This document shows positions 9,801 to 17,571 of a stretch of 64,000 nt of DNA, in pieces; the first letter of the stretch is position 1; each line of letters opens with the position of its first letter. Origin of the DNA: Bog-950 sp046329535 (lineage in GTDB: Bacteria; Bacteroidota; Bacteroidia; Chitinophagales; LD1). The stretch spans positions 310,001 through 374,000 of the forward strand of contig JAXLUN010000004.1 in NCBI GenBank assembly GCA_046329535.1. Reading direction: 5' to 3'. The translations under genes and the position numbers were made by a program. Below the pieces are notes generated by a model. It searched no databases and had not been told where the DNA came from. It saw only the letters and a program-made list of their open reading frames with translations.

Positions 9801-10109
9801 TCTCTGTTTGTATCGGTAGCCGGTTGTAATCCGGATGTGATTTTTGCACCGAATGTTTTTTCACCTAACGGAGATGGATTGAATGATGTATTTGCTACCA
9901 GCCATAAAGCACTTAGCCGGTTTGATTACATGCGCATATTTAATCGTTGGGGACAAGTGGTTTTTGAAACAACCGATGGCAACCAAAGTTGGGATGGAAC
10001 TGCCAATGGGACTATCGCATTTGATGAAGTATATGTATACGTATTGCAAGGACAATGTTATGACGGAGAAGAATTAATTAAAAGCGGTAGTATAACACTG
10101 GTTAGATAA
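6891..10109 (+). CDS. PKD-repeat secreted protein with T9SS type B (gliding-motility-associated) C-terminal domain
   Basis: 1072 residues from ATG at 6891; a TTG 18 bp upstream is in frame, but the ATG puts the hydrophobic signal (MRLFIFTLVAF) at the N-terminus. About eight PKD-type beta-sandwich repeats follow, marked by WxFGDG or variants (WNFGNG, WDFGDG three times, WNFGDG, WGFGDG, DLGDG and a degenerate copy). A seven-Gly linker interrupts them near residue 355. Two or three Ig-like segments with the WSPA-x-YLS signature then lead to the terminal ~85 residues, which begin NVFSPNGDGLNDVF and contain FNRWGQVVFE: the CHU_C / type B T9SS domain. Probably an extracellular adhesin or filament-like surface protein. 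No partner SprF-like gene is adjacent. Confidence 0.9.
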   Translation: MRLFIFTLVAFLSIHVSGAINAGFSASSLNGCPPLLINFNSAPGINATCVWNFGNGNTSNLTNPSAMFTNPGIYTVKLVVTDGSHVDSSLQTITVYELPVFNFNAADVTVCYDDTLKLFSHVVSSSAPITDYAWDFGDGISSSGSNTIHRYAIAGNYDVSLIVQDAHSCIKSLTKPAYVRALPKPVASFFASPPFSCSATETIVFTNQSTGSGLTYKWLLDDSTYSQAANPIYTYQQEVDVVKLMITDNQGCRDTALKTIRVVDVNASFTADEEDICTGLPIQFTNNSNFHQSSRWDFGDGTTSSAHHATKIYSAPGIYTVKLVNSYYGCSDSLTKVAYITANICVSAGGGGGGGCKDSTVFQMNSNLVNGNHLSWDFGDGATSIMENPLHTYYSDGDYTVIHYYHNSSGQLVADSTTVTVSNTRPVPIFNLDTANCTNGNLVFRSLSTNAVAQVWNFGDGDTSSLKIAHHIYTSPGVYHVSLTVWNANGCDSTITKSIVIKNLETEIFVDKTFSPCPPFVALFTSNTNRPNVTYQWGFGDGGTHSAATPTHVYFYPGVYEVVVISRTGNGCIDTTWLPAPIQVQGPEGQFDLSQPTGCVPHTVTFSTEVSSNTRHIWADLGDGTLVTDSQLFTHTYTYPDSFHPKFILVDSVGCSVPYTLPVVQAVVPPVMHMTDTVVCAGSDIHLAFDSGLYKWSPATYLSCDTCAELTITPATSLSYEISSANEFCVIYYQMDVEVLPLPESGASQEIKTCRGSSVVLHTASADSFSWSPALYLSDSSISSPICTPAQDIMYQVEAYNQLGCFVTDTVYVKILDKLEIAVSDDIVVCANDTFALYASVLTAPDSLVTYHWTPSLYLATDNTPLVSGQNLPSTTTFTVTAQSGACGTDTKSVTVQVKNNPVIPPFHPVTVYIGEPAVLSVTGQGNYTYQWQAADSLSCNDCQSATIFPTKSQVVYVTITQPEGCSTTDSLFVSVAGCNPDVIFAPNVFSPNGDGLNDVFATSHKALSRFDYMRIFNRWGQVVFETTDGNQSWDGTANGTIAFDEVYVYVLQGQCYDGEELIKSGSITLVR

Positions 10110-10320
10110 ACCACTTAGCACATGTAGAGGAAACTAAGCTATCTATGAAAAAGTATCATTTTTCAGTAGATCCATGTTCCTGTCATTACTATTCAAGATA
10201 AATACTGAAGTAAGATGTTCACTTTTCTCAGTATAATGGTTTCCCTTTTATTATTAATCGGCATTGGCTTGTATGAACGATGGATGCTGTCGGACTGTGG
10301 AGCATTAGTGTAGTTTTCGT

Positions 10321-10354
10321 AAAATACCCAGACATGGCATTGTCTGGGTATTTT
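10321..10354. terminator. Bidirectional hairpin terminator
   Basis: Perfect 14-bp stem AAAATACCCAGACA / TGTCTGGGTATTTT with a 6-nt loop (10335-10340). T-rich ends occur on both strands. It lies between the converging PKD gene and the PD-(D/E)XK-like gene, 11 bp beyond the stop of the latter. Confidence 0.85.
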
Positions 10355-10365
10355 CTAGGTACAAG

Positions 10366-10869
10366 CTATAGCATTGTGACGGGCCTCAAACGGTTAATGG
10401 GGATATAGTGGCACCGATAACCCCCTGCTGTACCATTCTTACTACCAAAATCTTTTAAGGGAGCTGCATCTACCTCTTCATTGGTAGCAAAGCCGCATAT
10501 ATATGCACGCGTCCCTTCGGTAATGGTATCTGCCAGGGTTGATTCCACATCAATAATTATCTGCACATAAAATTGGGGCTTACGCTTCTGCGCATAGTCT
10601 TCTCTTACCAATAGATTCAGTTTGTTATTAGCCGGAAAAGCAGATGTTTTTATCTCAAAATCTCCAAAATCGCTTTCCCCCTTATTGCGCCCTACCCGAT
10701 GTTTCCGCCAATTATTAAACATAAACTGCGCAAAGATAAACTCACCTAAATGCCCTGTTAAGGTATCAATCTTAGAGGCAACCGTACGTTTTACTTTAGT
10801 ATGCGGAATAAGCCTTATTGCCTCATCAATCATTTCCTGAGTAATCAGGATGTATGGGTATGTTTTCAT
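10366..10869 (-). CDS. Putative PD-(D/E)XK nuclease-like protein (orphan)
   Basis: 167 residues, soluble, no signal peptide. The pattern fits a minimal restriction-endonuclease-like fold: GHLGEFIFAQF supplies a helical Glu43, then GESDFGDFEIKTSAF carries Asp70, Glu72 and Lys74 as a D-x-E-x-K active site. The following strands (FYVQIIID, AYICGFA) and the C-terminal basic-aromatic segment suit that core. No methyltransferase, helicase or specificity gene accompanies it, so a restriction role is not supported; repair, defence or a domesticated relic are possible. It stands alone between a terminator at 10321 and the porin gene 56 bp upstream on the same strand. Motif reading is by eye, hence moderate confidence. 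Confidence 0.55.
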   Translation of the reverse strand: MKTYPYILITQEMIDEAIRLIPHTKVKRTVASKIDTLTGHLGEFIFAQFMFNNWRKHRVGRNKGESDFGDFEIKTSAFPANNKLNLLVREDYAQKRKPQFYVQIIIDVESTLADTITEGTRAYICGFATNEEVDAAPLKDFGSKNGTAGGYRCHYIPINRLRPVTML

Positions 10870-10925
10870 TTTATTGCATCGGCTAATATAATTTAGCTAA
10901 AGCAACTTACCTGATCCGTTAAAGG

Positions 10926-12260
10926 TTACTTATTAAACCATTTTGAGTCAAAAGTAAACTGGGTGCGAAGCGTGAAGACATTGTCGTGAATATCGTTTGT
11001 AAATCCAGTCAGGTTGGTTTTTTCATTCAGCACCAAATCATAATAAAGCATCAGTTTAACATAATCAGCAGGGCGAAAAACGTAACCGGCTCCAATTGTT
11101 TGAAATTTAACATCCGCTATTCCTGCTTTTGCGTCATTAAGCGTGGATAGGTCTTTCCCTTTGACCTGAGTGTTAGGATCAAACCAATCGTATTTCAATA
11201 CCAAGTCGTGTGATATGCTCTGACCCTTTACCTGGTGGGTAAAGGTTTGGACCAGGTAAGCATACAATCCATTAAACTTACGGGTATAAATATCGTTACC
11301 AAGTGTTAGCGGAGTTCCGTCAGAGGTTGCCTGTCCTGGTTCCGTGCCAAAAATATACTCGCCTCTGAGTGTGGTGGAGCCAATTTTATAGTTGGCGGTC
11401 AACTGAACATCGAAGCCGATGTATTCGCGTTTAAAGAATCGCTTGTTCAGACTTGTTGTATCTGTGTGTTTTTGATAACGCAGTGCTCCGTCCAGTGTAT
11501 CTTTCCCGAAAGAGTAAAAGTTACTAGTTGATTGAAGCACTCCTCCATAATAGTAAGACGTCCCTCCGGATAGCTTTATCTTACTGTCCAGAAATTCTTT
11601 GTGCAGCACAATCTGACCGATAAAATCTTTTCGCTTATCAATTTCATTATTGGGTAACCCTGTTCCATTATATATCCCTGCATTGATTTTAAAGAAGGAT
11701 GCCTTTTTCATGTATTTGGGAGGTTCGATGGTAAGCATAAATCCTAAATCTCTCTCATTCGGAAAAAGGATTTGACTCATCCGTCCACGTTCGGGAGTTT
11801 CACGGGTGCGTGAGGAGTAACCTACTTCGAAGCCAAATGGCCTGTTCATCATACCTCCGCTTAGTGCAAAGGTATTGAGCCAGGGGTCTACTATCTTACC
11901 CCAGGCTTCAATAAAGTTTACACCTGTTTCGTTAAAGTTTATCTGGGCTGTGGCATAATAGTTTACCACGCCCTTCTTATTCTGGTTGGCAAATTCAAGC
12001 TTTACACGACCGCGTCTTATCCTGAACCTATCTGATGATTGTGCCGGGAAGTCTCCACCGGCATACGACTTAATACCTACCGTGTCAGCATGCTGATATT
12101 GCATTTGTACATAAGCTGATAGATTGAATTTCTTAAGCCAGTCAAGTGCGGTTTGTTTCCTCTTAACTTCCGCAAGTTCCCTACTCAACGTATCTAATTG
12201 ATTTTGTGCAGCACCTCGCAGGCTAAGTAGGGTAAGAAGGAAGGGTAGAAATCTTTTCAT
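10926..12260 (-). CDS. Phosphate-selective porin O/P family outer-membrane protein
   Basis: 444 residues. Signal peptide about 1-18 (ends GAAQ), then a short coiled segment (LDTLSRELAEVKRKQTALD) typical of the trimer-forming N-terminus of OprP/OprO-type proteins in Bacteroidota. The rest is a beta-barrel with alternating aromatic strands, with RFRIRRGRVKLEF as the first conserved strand and the C-terminal residues LRTQFTFDSKWFN closing the barrel. It lies directly downstream of, and on the same strand as, the Pit phosphate transporter and its DUF47 partner, which supports a phosphate role. A terminator at 12496-12517 separates it from pit, so it likely has its own promoter. OprP-like proteins can also pass other anions. 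Confidence 0.8.
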   Translation of the reverse strand: MKRFLPFLLTLLSLRGAAQNQLDTLSRELAEVKRKQTALDWLKKFNLSAYVQMQYQHADTVGIKSYAGGDFPAQSSDRFRIRRGRVKLEFANQNKKGVVNYYATAQINFNETGVNFIEAWGKIVDPWLNTFALSGGMMNRPFGFEVGYSSRTRETPERGRMSQILFPNERDLGFMLTIEPPKYMKKASFFKINAGIYNGTGLPNNEIDKRKDFIGQIVLHKEFLDSKIKLSGGTSYYYGGVLQSTSNFYSFGKDTLDGALRYQKHTDTTSLNKRFFKREYIGFDVQLTANYKIGSTTLRGEYIFGTEPGQATSDGTPLTLGNDIYTRKFNGLYAYLVQTFTHQVKGQSISHDLVLKYDWFDPNTQVKGKDLSTLNDAKAGIADVKFQTIGAGYVFRPADYVKLMLYYDLVLNEKTNLTGFTNDIHDNVFTLRTQFTFDSKWFNK

Positions 12261-12495
12261 GGCTAATGTTTACAAAACGTTATGGTAAGCCGCGAATAAA
12301 AAAGAATGATGTTAAGCAAATGTTACGGTTATCATAATAGAAAGTTAATAGCTGTCTTAATTATATAGGTAAATGTAAAAAGTGAAGGCTGTTTTTTGTT
12401 TTTACAGATTTAATTTTGAATTGATTTTTAAGATTAAGTAATTGTTGTTATTGCAAAACATAGTTCCACTTAAGCCTGCAAATCGGTAAACAAAA

Positions 12496-12517
12496 AAGCC
12501 CTGCATTGGCAGGGCTT
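12496..12517 (-). terminator. Rho-independent terminator of the Pit operon
   Basis: AAGCCCTGC / GCAGGGCTT, 9-bp stem with a 4-nt loop; on the minus strand it is followed by a T run (complement of 12492-12497). It lies 29 bp after the stop of the phosphate transporter gene. Confidence 0.85.
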
Positions 12518-12545
12518 ATGAATGTTGAAGTGTATAGGGCGTATA

Positions 12546-13592
12546 CTATTCGCCTAGAAAGTGTTTCATTAAAAAATACATCAATGCCCCCATGCTTCCG
12601 GAAACAGGAATGGTTAAAATCCAAGCCCAGAGAATATTGAGGGTCATCCCCCAACGCACTGCTGAAATACGTTTGGTGAGACCCACTCCGATAATAGAGC
12701 CTGTAATTGTATGAGTCGTAGAAACGGGAATACCTAACTTCTCGGTAGCAAATAAAGTGATAGCACCTGCAGTTTCCGCAGCAACACCCTCAAACGGAGT
12801 AAGTTTAGTGATTTTGCTACCCATGGTTTTTACAATTCTCCATCCACCCATCAGCGTTCCCATGCCAATTGCGCTGTAACAGGCAATACTAATCCAGCTA
12901 GGGATGTGTTTAATATGTCCGTCTACCTGAACAATATGCATCCAGCTCGGGATATTGTTCGGGTCAACACCGGCTTTGGAAACATAAACCATTAAGGTGG
13001 CGGCTATGATACCCATTACCTTTTGTGCATCGTTACCTCCATGTCCGATACTGAACAGAGCCGAAGAAACCAGCTGTAGCTTTTTAAAGTATCCATCCAT
13101 TTTAAAAGGATTGGTTTTTCGGCATAGCCAGAGCAGAAGTACCGACAGAAAATACGAAAGGGCTAAACCAATTAGTGGTGCCAAGGCTATAAAGTATACG
13201 GTTTTTAAAACTTTATCTAAGTTAACTACACTAAAACCGGCATGGGCAATAGCTGAGCCAGCAAAACCGCCCATTAGGGTATGCGATGAACTGGATGGTA
13301 TACCCATATACCAGGTAATCAGATTCCAAACAATGGCGGCAATCAGCCCGGCCATGATAACGGTAAGGGTGATAGATTCGGGCTTTACGGTTTTGGCCAC
13401 CGTATCGGCCACTTTAAACTCAGAAATCCAGTAGGCTACCACATTAAAGAAAGCCGCCCAAACCACTGCCTGAAAAGGAGTTAATACCCGGGTAGATACA
13501 ATGGTTGCTATAGAATTGGCCGAATCGTGAAATCCGTTAATGAAATCGAAGATGAGTGCCAGTATGATAATAGCTGCTAATATTTCGAACAT
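12546..13592 (-). CDS. Inorganic phosphate transporter, PiT family
   Basis: 348 residues, almost wholly hydrophobic with roughly ten membrane helices. It contains both duplicated PiT signatures: an N-terminal FDFINGFHDSANSIATIVST (from about residue 15) and a C-terminal GVAAETAGAITLF...GIPVSTTHTITGSI. A central loop has HGGNDAQKVMG. PiT proteins carry metal-phosphate with H+ or Na+ across the inner membrane. The gene follows the DUF47/PhoU-like gene by 37 bp on the same strand, the standard pairing of a PiT permease with its accessory protein. A terminator ends the pair at 12496-12517. Shorter than the ~490-residue E. coli PitA, but normal for the Bacteroidota form. Confidence 0.93.
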   Translation of the reverse strand: MFEILAAIIILALIFDFINGFHDSANSIATIVSTRVLTPFQAVVWAAFFNVVAYWISEFKVADTVAKTVKPESITLTVIMAGLIAAIVWNLITWYMGIPSSSSHTLMGGFAGSAIAHAGFSVVNLDKVLKTVYFIALAPLIGLALSYFLSVLLLWLCRKTNPFKMDGYFKKLQLVSSALFSIGHGGNDAQKVMGIIAATLMVYVSKAGVDPNNIPSWMHIVQVDGHIKHIPSWISIACYSAIGMGTLMGGWRIVKTMGSKITKLTPFEGVAAETAGAITLFATEKLGIPVSTTHTITGSIIGVGLTKRISAVRWGMTLNILWAWILTIPVSGSMGALMYFLMKHFLGE

Positions 13593-13629
13593 GAATTTTG
13601 GGTTTTATTCCCGCTTGGGGCAGGTTTAA

Positions 13630-14274
13630 TTAAGAGTTCTTGACAATTATGGTTTCAATTACGTTAGCCACATCTTCACATTTGTCTGTAGCAGTTTCCA
13701 TGTTAGACAGAATCTCCTTTATTTTCAAAATCTTGATAGCATCTTTTTCATTATCAAAAAGTTCGGCTATTGCGGTATCAAACACATCATCTGCATGGTT
13801 CTCTAAACTATTGATGCGAACAATGGCTTCGCGCACGCGCACCACGTTATCCATATCTTTCATGTTTGACACGGCCACATGAATTTCTTTAGCTGAGTGT
13901 TCAATGATTTCACACAGCTTTTTCATGGATGTTGAAGTTTCCCCTATTTTGTAAGTATCCAGTCTTTTTGCAGAACCGTGTATATAGTCAACAATATCAT
14001 CTAGCGAAGAAGCCAGATAAGAAATATCTTCACGGTCGAAGGGGGTAATGAAGTTAGTACTTAATTCTGTAAAAATCTGGTGTGTTATTTCATCGCCTAC
14101 ATGTTCCAGATCAGAAATCTTTTTTTGAAGTTCCAGCCGTTTCTCAACCGGAGCGTTAACCATTTCAGAAAATACCTTTGATATTTCTACCAGGTTGTTT
14201 GATGATTCGGAAAACAATTTGAAGAAATTCTTATCCTTAGGAACCAGAAAAGAGAAAATTTTGCCGAGAGCCAT
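13630..14274 (-). CDS. DUF47 / PhoU-like Pit accessory protein
   Basis: 214 residues, all-helical, no signal peptide. It shows the DUF47 pattern: KISDLEHVGDEITHQIF and a second similar helix RINSLENHADDVFDTAIAELF, each with the E-x2-x-D metal-binding pattern of PhoU-like three-helix bundles. Such proteins are encoded next to PiT transporters and are thought to modulate them. First gene of a two-gene unit with the transporter; a TAGATTTG box at 14304-14311 supplies the likely promoter. Confidence 0.9.
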   Translation of the reverse strand: MALGKIFSFLVPKDKNFFKLFSESSNNLVEISKVFSEMVNAPVEKRLELQKKISDLEHVGDEITHQIFTELSTNFITPFDREDISYLASSLDDIVDYIHGSAKRLDTYKIGETSTSMKKLCEIIEHSAKEIHVAVSNMKDMDNVVRVREAIVRINSLENHADDVFDTAIAELFDNEKDAIKILKIKEILSNMETATDKCEDVANVIETIIVKNS

Positions 14275-14303
14275 AGTGTGTATTTTTATTTTTTTAGATG
14301 TGG

Positions 14304-14311
14304 CAAATCTA
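14304..14311 (-). promoter_or_regulatory. -7 promoter box of the DUF47-pit unit
   Basis: On the minus strand the sequence reads TAGATTTG, an exact TAnnTTTG match, 30 bp before the DUF47 start codon. No -33 box is certain. Confidence 0.45.
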
Positions 14312-14436
14312 TGAGTGTAATGTTAAGCCAATATTAAATCTTCCCCTACCGACCTACTTTCATACTCGGTTGTGTATAACTTTTCAGGAGGTTTAGGATA
14401 CTTGCGTATTTTTCGCCCCGAATCAAAATCACAAAA

Positions 14437-17400
14437 ATGAAAAAGACATTACTGATTGTTTTGACCTCGTTTGCTACATTGGCAGGTATAGCGCAAACTA
14501 CTATTACCAACGGGGGTATGGAGAACTGGACCGGTAGCGGAACTACCCAGGAACCAACTCAGTGGAACTCTACCAAAAGTGCCGGAGGTACTTATAGTTT
14601 GGGCATTTCGTTGGCGCCACAAACCTGTTGGCAAGAAACAACCAATCCGCACTCCGGTACTTCTTGTGCTAAAGTGCAGACAAAAGCTATTATCGGAAAT
14701 GTAGTAAATGGGGCATTAACCACCGGTCAAATTATGATTAACTCGGCTACGAAAGCGGAGGGCTTTATCAAAACTCAGCCTACTTTACCCGATCATAGAA
14801 TGGCTTTTACGGCTCGCCCGGATAGTTTTGTTTTTTGGTACCGGTATACTCCACAGGGGGCTGATTATCCTACCGTGCAAGCTCGTTTACATGTAGGCAA
14901 TGCGTATGCTCCCGAAACTCCGGTAAACAATAATCATCCGGATAGTTCAGTAAACATTATTGCTCGTGCGCTGTGGCAGGGAACTAATACTACAGTGTCG
15001 GGCTGGACCAGAATCTGTTTGCCATTTGTATATGCCGATACTCGTACGCCTCAATATATTTTGGTTACTTCTACCAGTAGCGGTAATCAAACTGGCGGTG
15101 TGGACGGTTCTATTTTATGGCTCGATGATTTCGATGTAATCTATAACCCAACCATCACTACAGGAACTGTATCTAATCTGGATTATTACGTTTCGGCAGC
15201 TATCGGAGCTTACATCAGCGTACCATATACACTTACCGGAACTTTTAATGGTGCTAATGTGGTTTCTATTGAGCTTTCAGATTCATCGGGATCTTTTGCT
15301 GCCCCTACTGTAATAGGCAGCATAGCCTCTACAACTTCAGGTGTTGTAAGTGGAACTATTCCGGCTGGCACACCCAGCGGTACGGGGTACCGGGTTAGGG
15401 TAGTGTCGAGCAATCCGGCTTTAACGGCTAGTAATAACGGAGCTGATATCACGGTTCATTTGGTGGCTAATTTTATCAGCCCTGCCGGTACTCAAAATTT
15501 AGCGGCCAGCAATAACGGTAATACTATAACTGTAACTGAAAATGCAGGTGTTCTTTTGCGCGAATGGAAATATGCCCTTACTCCGGGTGGACCTTACCTG
15601 TCTTTTGTTCCAGTCCAAGGCGGTACTACCTATATACCAAACTTTGCTGTTTCGGGAACTTACTATGTGGTTTGTGTTACTACTTACCCTAATATATTAA
15701 CAGTAACCAGCAACGAAGTAATGGTGAATGTGGTAGCTAACAGTATTGCACCAAGCACTTCGCAAAGTATTTTAGTAGGGGTAAATGGAACCCAACTAAC
15801 GGTTACTGAAACTCCGATAGGTTCTTCGCGCGAGTGGAGATATGCTACTGTTTCGGGTGGGCCTTACACAACTTTTACGCCAATGCAAATGGGTACTACT
15901 TATACGCCCAACTTTGCTGTTTCGGGAACTTACTATGTGGTTTGCGAAAGTGTGATTAACGCTGTTACCGCCAGAAGTAATGAAGTGTTGATTTCGGTGG
16001 GTAATGCTACGCTTACTACTGGTACTGTAAGCGGTTCTCCTTATTTATTCAGCCCCAACGCTCCCGATGCCAATGTGAGTGTATCCTATACCACCAGCGG
16101 AACTTTCAATAGCGGAAATATGTTTACAGCTCAGCTTTCAGATGCTTCCGGTTCTTTCGCCTTACCGGTTGATATTGGTACGGTTACCGCTACCGGTTCG
16201 GGTAGTATAAGCGTTACTATACCGCATACTACTGCAGCCGGTACGGCTTATCGTATTCGGGTAGTATCCAGCAATCCGGTGGTTTTGGGCAGCGATAACG
16301 GAACCGATTTAACTGTTGATCAGTTTAATAATTCAGTGGCTCCTGTAAATACACAAACTATTATGCATGGTACGGCCGGTTCGGCTATTAACGTAACGGC
16401 TTCACAGGCGGCTACCCACGAATGGAAATATTCCACCACCAGCGGTACAGGTTATCAGAGCTTTAGTCCGGCACAAACGGGCAGTACTTACACGCCTGAC
16501 TTTGCTGTGCCAGGCAGTTATTATATTGTTGCGGTTTCTTCCAATACCTATACCGATGCCGTTATCAGCAATCAAGTGCAGATAGACGTAACCAACGGTA
16601 ACACCATTACCACTTCTACTATTAGCGGCTCACCATTTTTGGTTTCGCCTAGTATGAATGCTTCAGTGGCGGTGGATTTTACCAGCAATGTGGTATTTAA
16701 CAGCGGCAACATTTTCAAGGCGCAGCTGAGCGATTTTGCCGGCAGTTTTGCCAACCCGGTAGAGATAGGCACACTTACTTCCTCTACTACCGGAACTATC
16801 AACGCCAGCATACCGGGCAATACTCCGGGCTCTGCAAACTACCGCATACGCGTGGTATCTACCAGCCCGGCTGTAACGGGCAGCGATAACGGTACCGACT
16901 TACAGGTTATACCTTTTGAAATATCTATTGCCCCAACCGATACTCAATATATTGCTCCGGGTGTTTCAGGCAATGCAGTGGCGGTTACTACTACCCAGGC
17001 GGCTACTTACCAGTGGCAGTATAGTGAAGTGCCCGGTTCTTTTTACGGGCCTTTTAGTCCGGCACAAACGGGCAGCAGCTATGCGCCTAACTTTACTTTA
17101 GCCGGTGTATATTATGTAGTATGCAAGGCCACTAATGCGGCTAACGATAATTTAACTTCGAGCGAAGTGGTAGTTATTGTAGCCAATCCGAATGGCGTAA
17201 ATGAGACGGGTAGCAGTTTGATTAAAGCCTACTGGAGCGGTAACGATTTTGTGGTTGACTTAGGTGCTCTTGAACTGAGTAATACAATAGCTGAATTGGT
17301 GCATGTAAACGGACAGATAGTGTTGAAAGAATTCCTTCATACTTCCGTTAACCGCCTGGCTACTTCACTGCCGCGGGGTATTTACGCCTTCCGCCTTACA

Positions 17401-17442
17401 AATGGTGCAAATACCTACACCGGTAAAACCGTTAAGCAATAG
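14437..17442 (+). CDS. Secreted PCMD-like / Ig-like repeat protein with T9SS type A sorting domain
   Basis: 1001 residues. Signal peptide about 1-19 (ends GIAQ). Residues ~22-235 begin ITNGGMENWTG and end in WLDDFDVIYN, resembling the PCMD putative carbohydrate-metabolism/binding domain of Bacteroidota. Two kinds of repeats follow in the order A-B-B-A-B-A-B. Type A (~90 residues) contains SGTFN(S/G)GN and AYRIRVVSSNP; type B (~85 residues) contains a central WKY and the ending PDFAVSGTYYVVC. The C-terminal ~80 residues (ending NTYTGKTVKQ) form a type A sorting domain. Probably an extracellular polysaccharide-associated protein. A strong terminator follows at 17471. Confidence 0.82.
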   Translation: MKKTLLIVLTSFATLAGIAQTTITNGGMENWTGSGTTQEPTQWNSTKSAGGTYSLGISLAPQTCWQETTNPHSGTSCAKVQTKAIIGNVVNGALTTGQIMINSATKAEGFIKTQPTLPDHRMAFTARPDSFVFWYRYTPQGADYPTVQARLHVGNAYAPETPVNNNHPDSSVNIIARALWQGTNTTVSGWTRICLPFVYADTRTPQYILVTSTSSGNQTGGVDGSILWLDDFDVIYNPTITTGTVSNLDYYVSAAIGAYISVPYTLTGTFNGANVVSIELSDSSGSFAAPTVIGSIASTTSGVVSGTIPAGTPSGTGYRVRVVSSNPALTASNNGADITVHLVANFISPAGTQNLAASNNGNTITVTENAGVLLREWKYALTPGGPYLSFVPVQGGTTYIPNFAVSGTYYVVCVTTYPNILTVTSNEVMVNVVANSIAPSTSQSILVGVNGTQLTVTETPIGSSREWRYATVSGGPYTTFTPMQMGTTYTPNFAVSGTYYVVCESVINAVTARSNEVLISVGNATLTTGTVSGSPYLFSPNAPDANVSVSYTTSGTFNSGNMFTAQLSDASGSFALPVDIGTVTATGSGSISVTIPHTTAAGTAYRIRVVSSNPVVLGSDNGTDLTVDQFNNSVAPVNTQTIMHGTAGSAINVTASQAATHEWKYSTTSGTGYQSFSPAQTGSTYTPDFAVPGSYYIVAVSSNTYTDAVISNQVQIDVTNGNTITTSTISGSPFLVSPSMNASVAVDFTSNVVFNSGNIFKAQLSDFAGSFANPVEIGTLTSSTTGTINASIPGNTPGSANYRIRVVSTSPAVTGSDNGTDLQVIPFEISIAPTDTQYIAPGVSGNAVAVTTTQAATYQWQYSEVPGSFYGPFSPAQTGSSYAPNFTLAGVYYVVCKATNAANDNLTSSEVVVIVANPNGVNETGSSLIKAYWSGNDFVVDLGALELSNTIAELVHVNGQIVLKEFLHTSVNRLATSLPRGIYAFRLTNGANTYTGKTVKQ

Positions 17443-17470
17443 TTTTAAGGTTGTTTTTAGTTGTGTTTTT

Positions 17471-17500
17471 AACGCTGCCCTTTTAAGGGCAGCGTTTTTT
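17471..17500 (+). terminator. Rho-independent terminator
   Basis: AACGCTGCCC / GGGCAGCGTT, 10-bp stem with a TTTTAA loop and a six-T tail, 28 bp after the stop of the PCMD-like gene. Confidence 0.92.
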
Positions 17501-17571
17501 ATAACAATTTGATATCCGCCATTTCATACTCTGTAAAACTTACTTACCTTACATTGCACAAAATATTCAGC

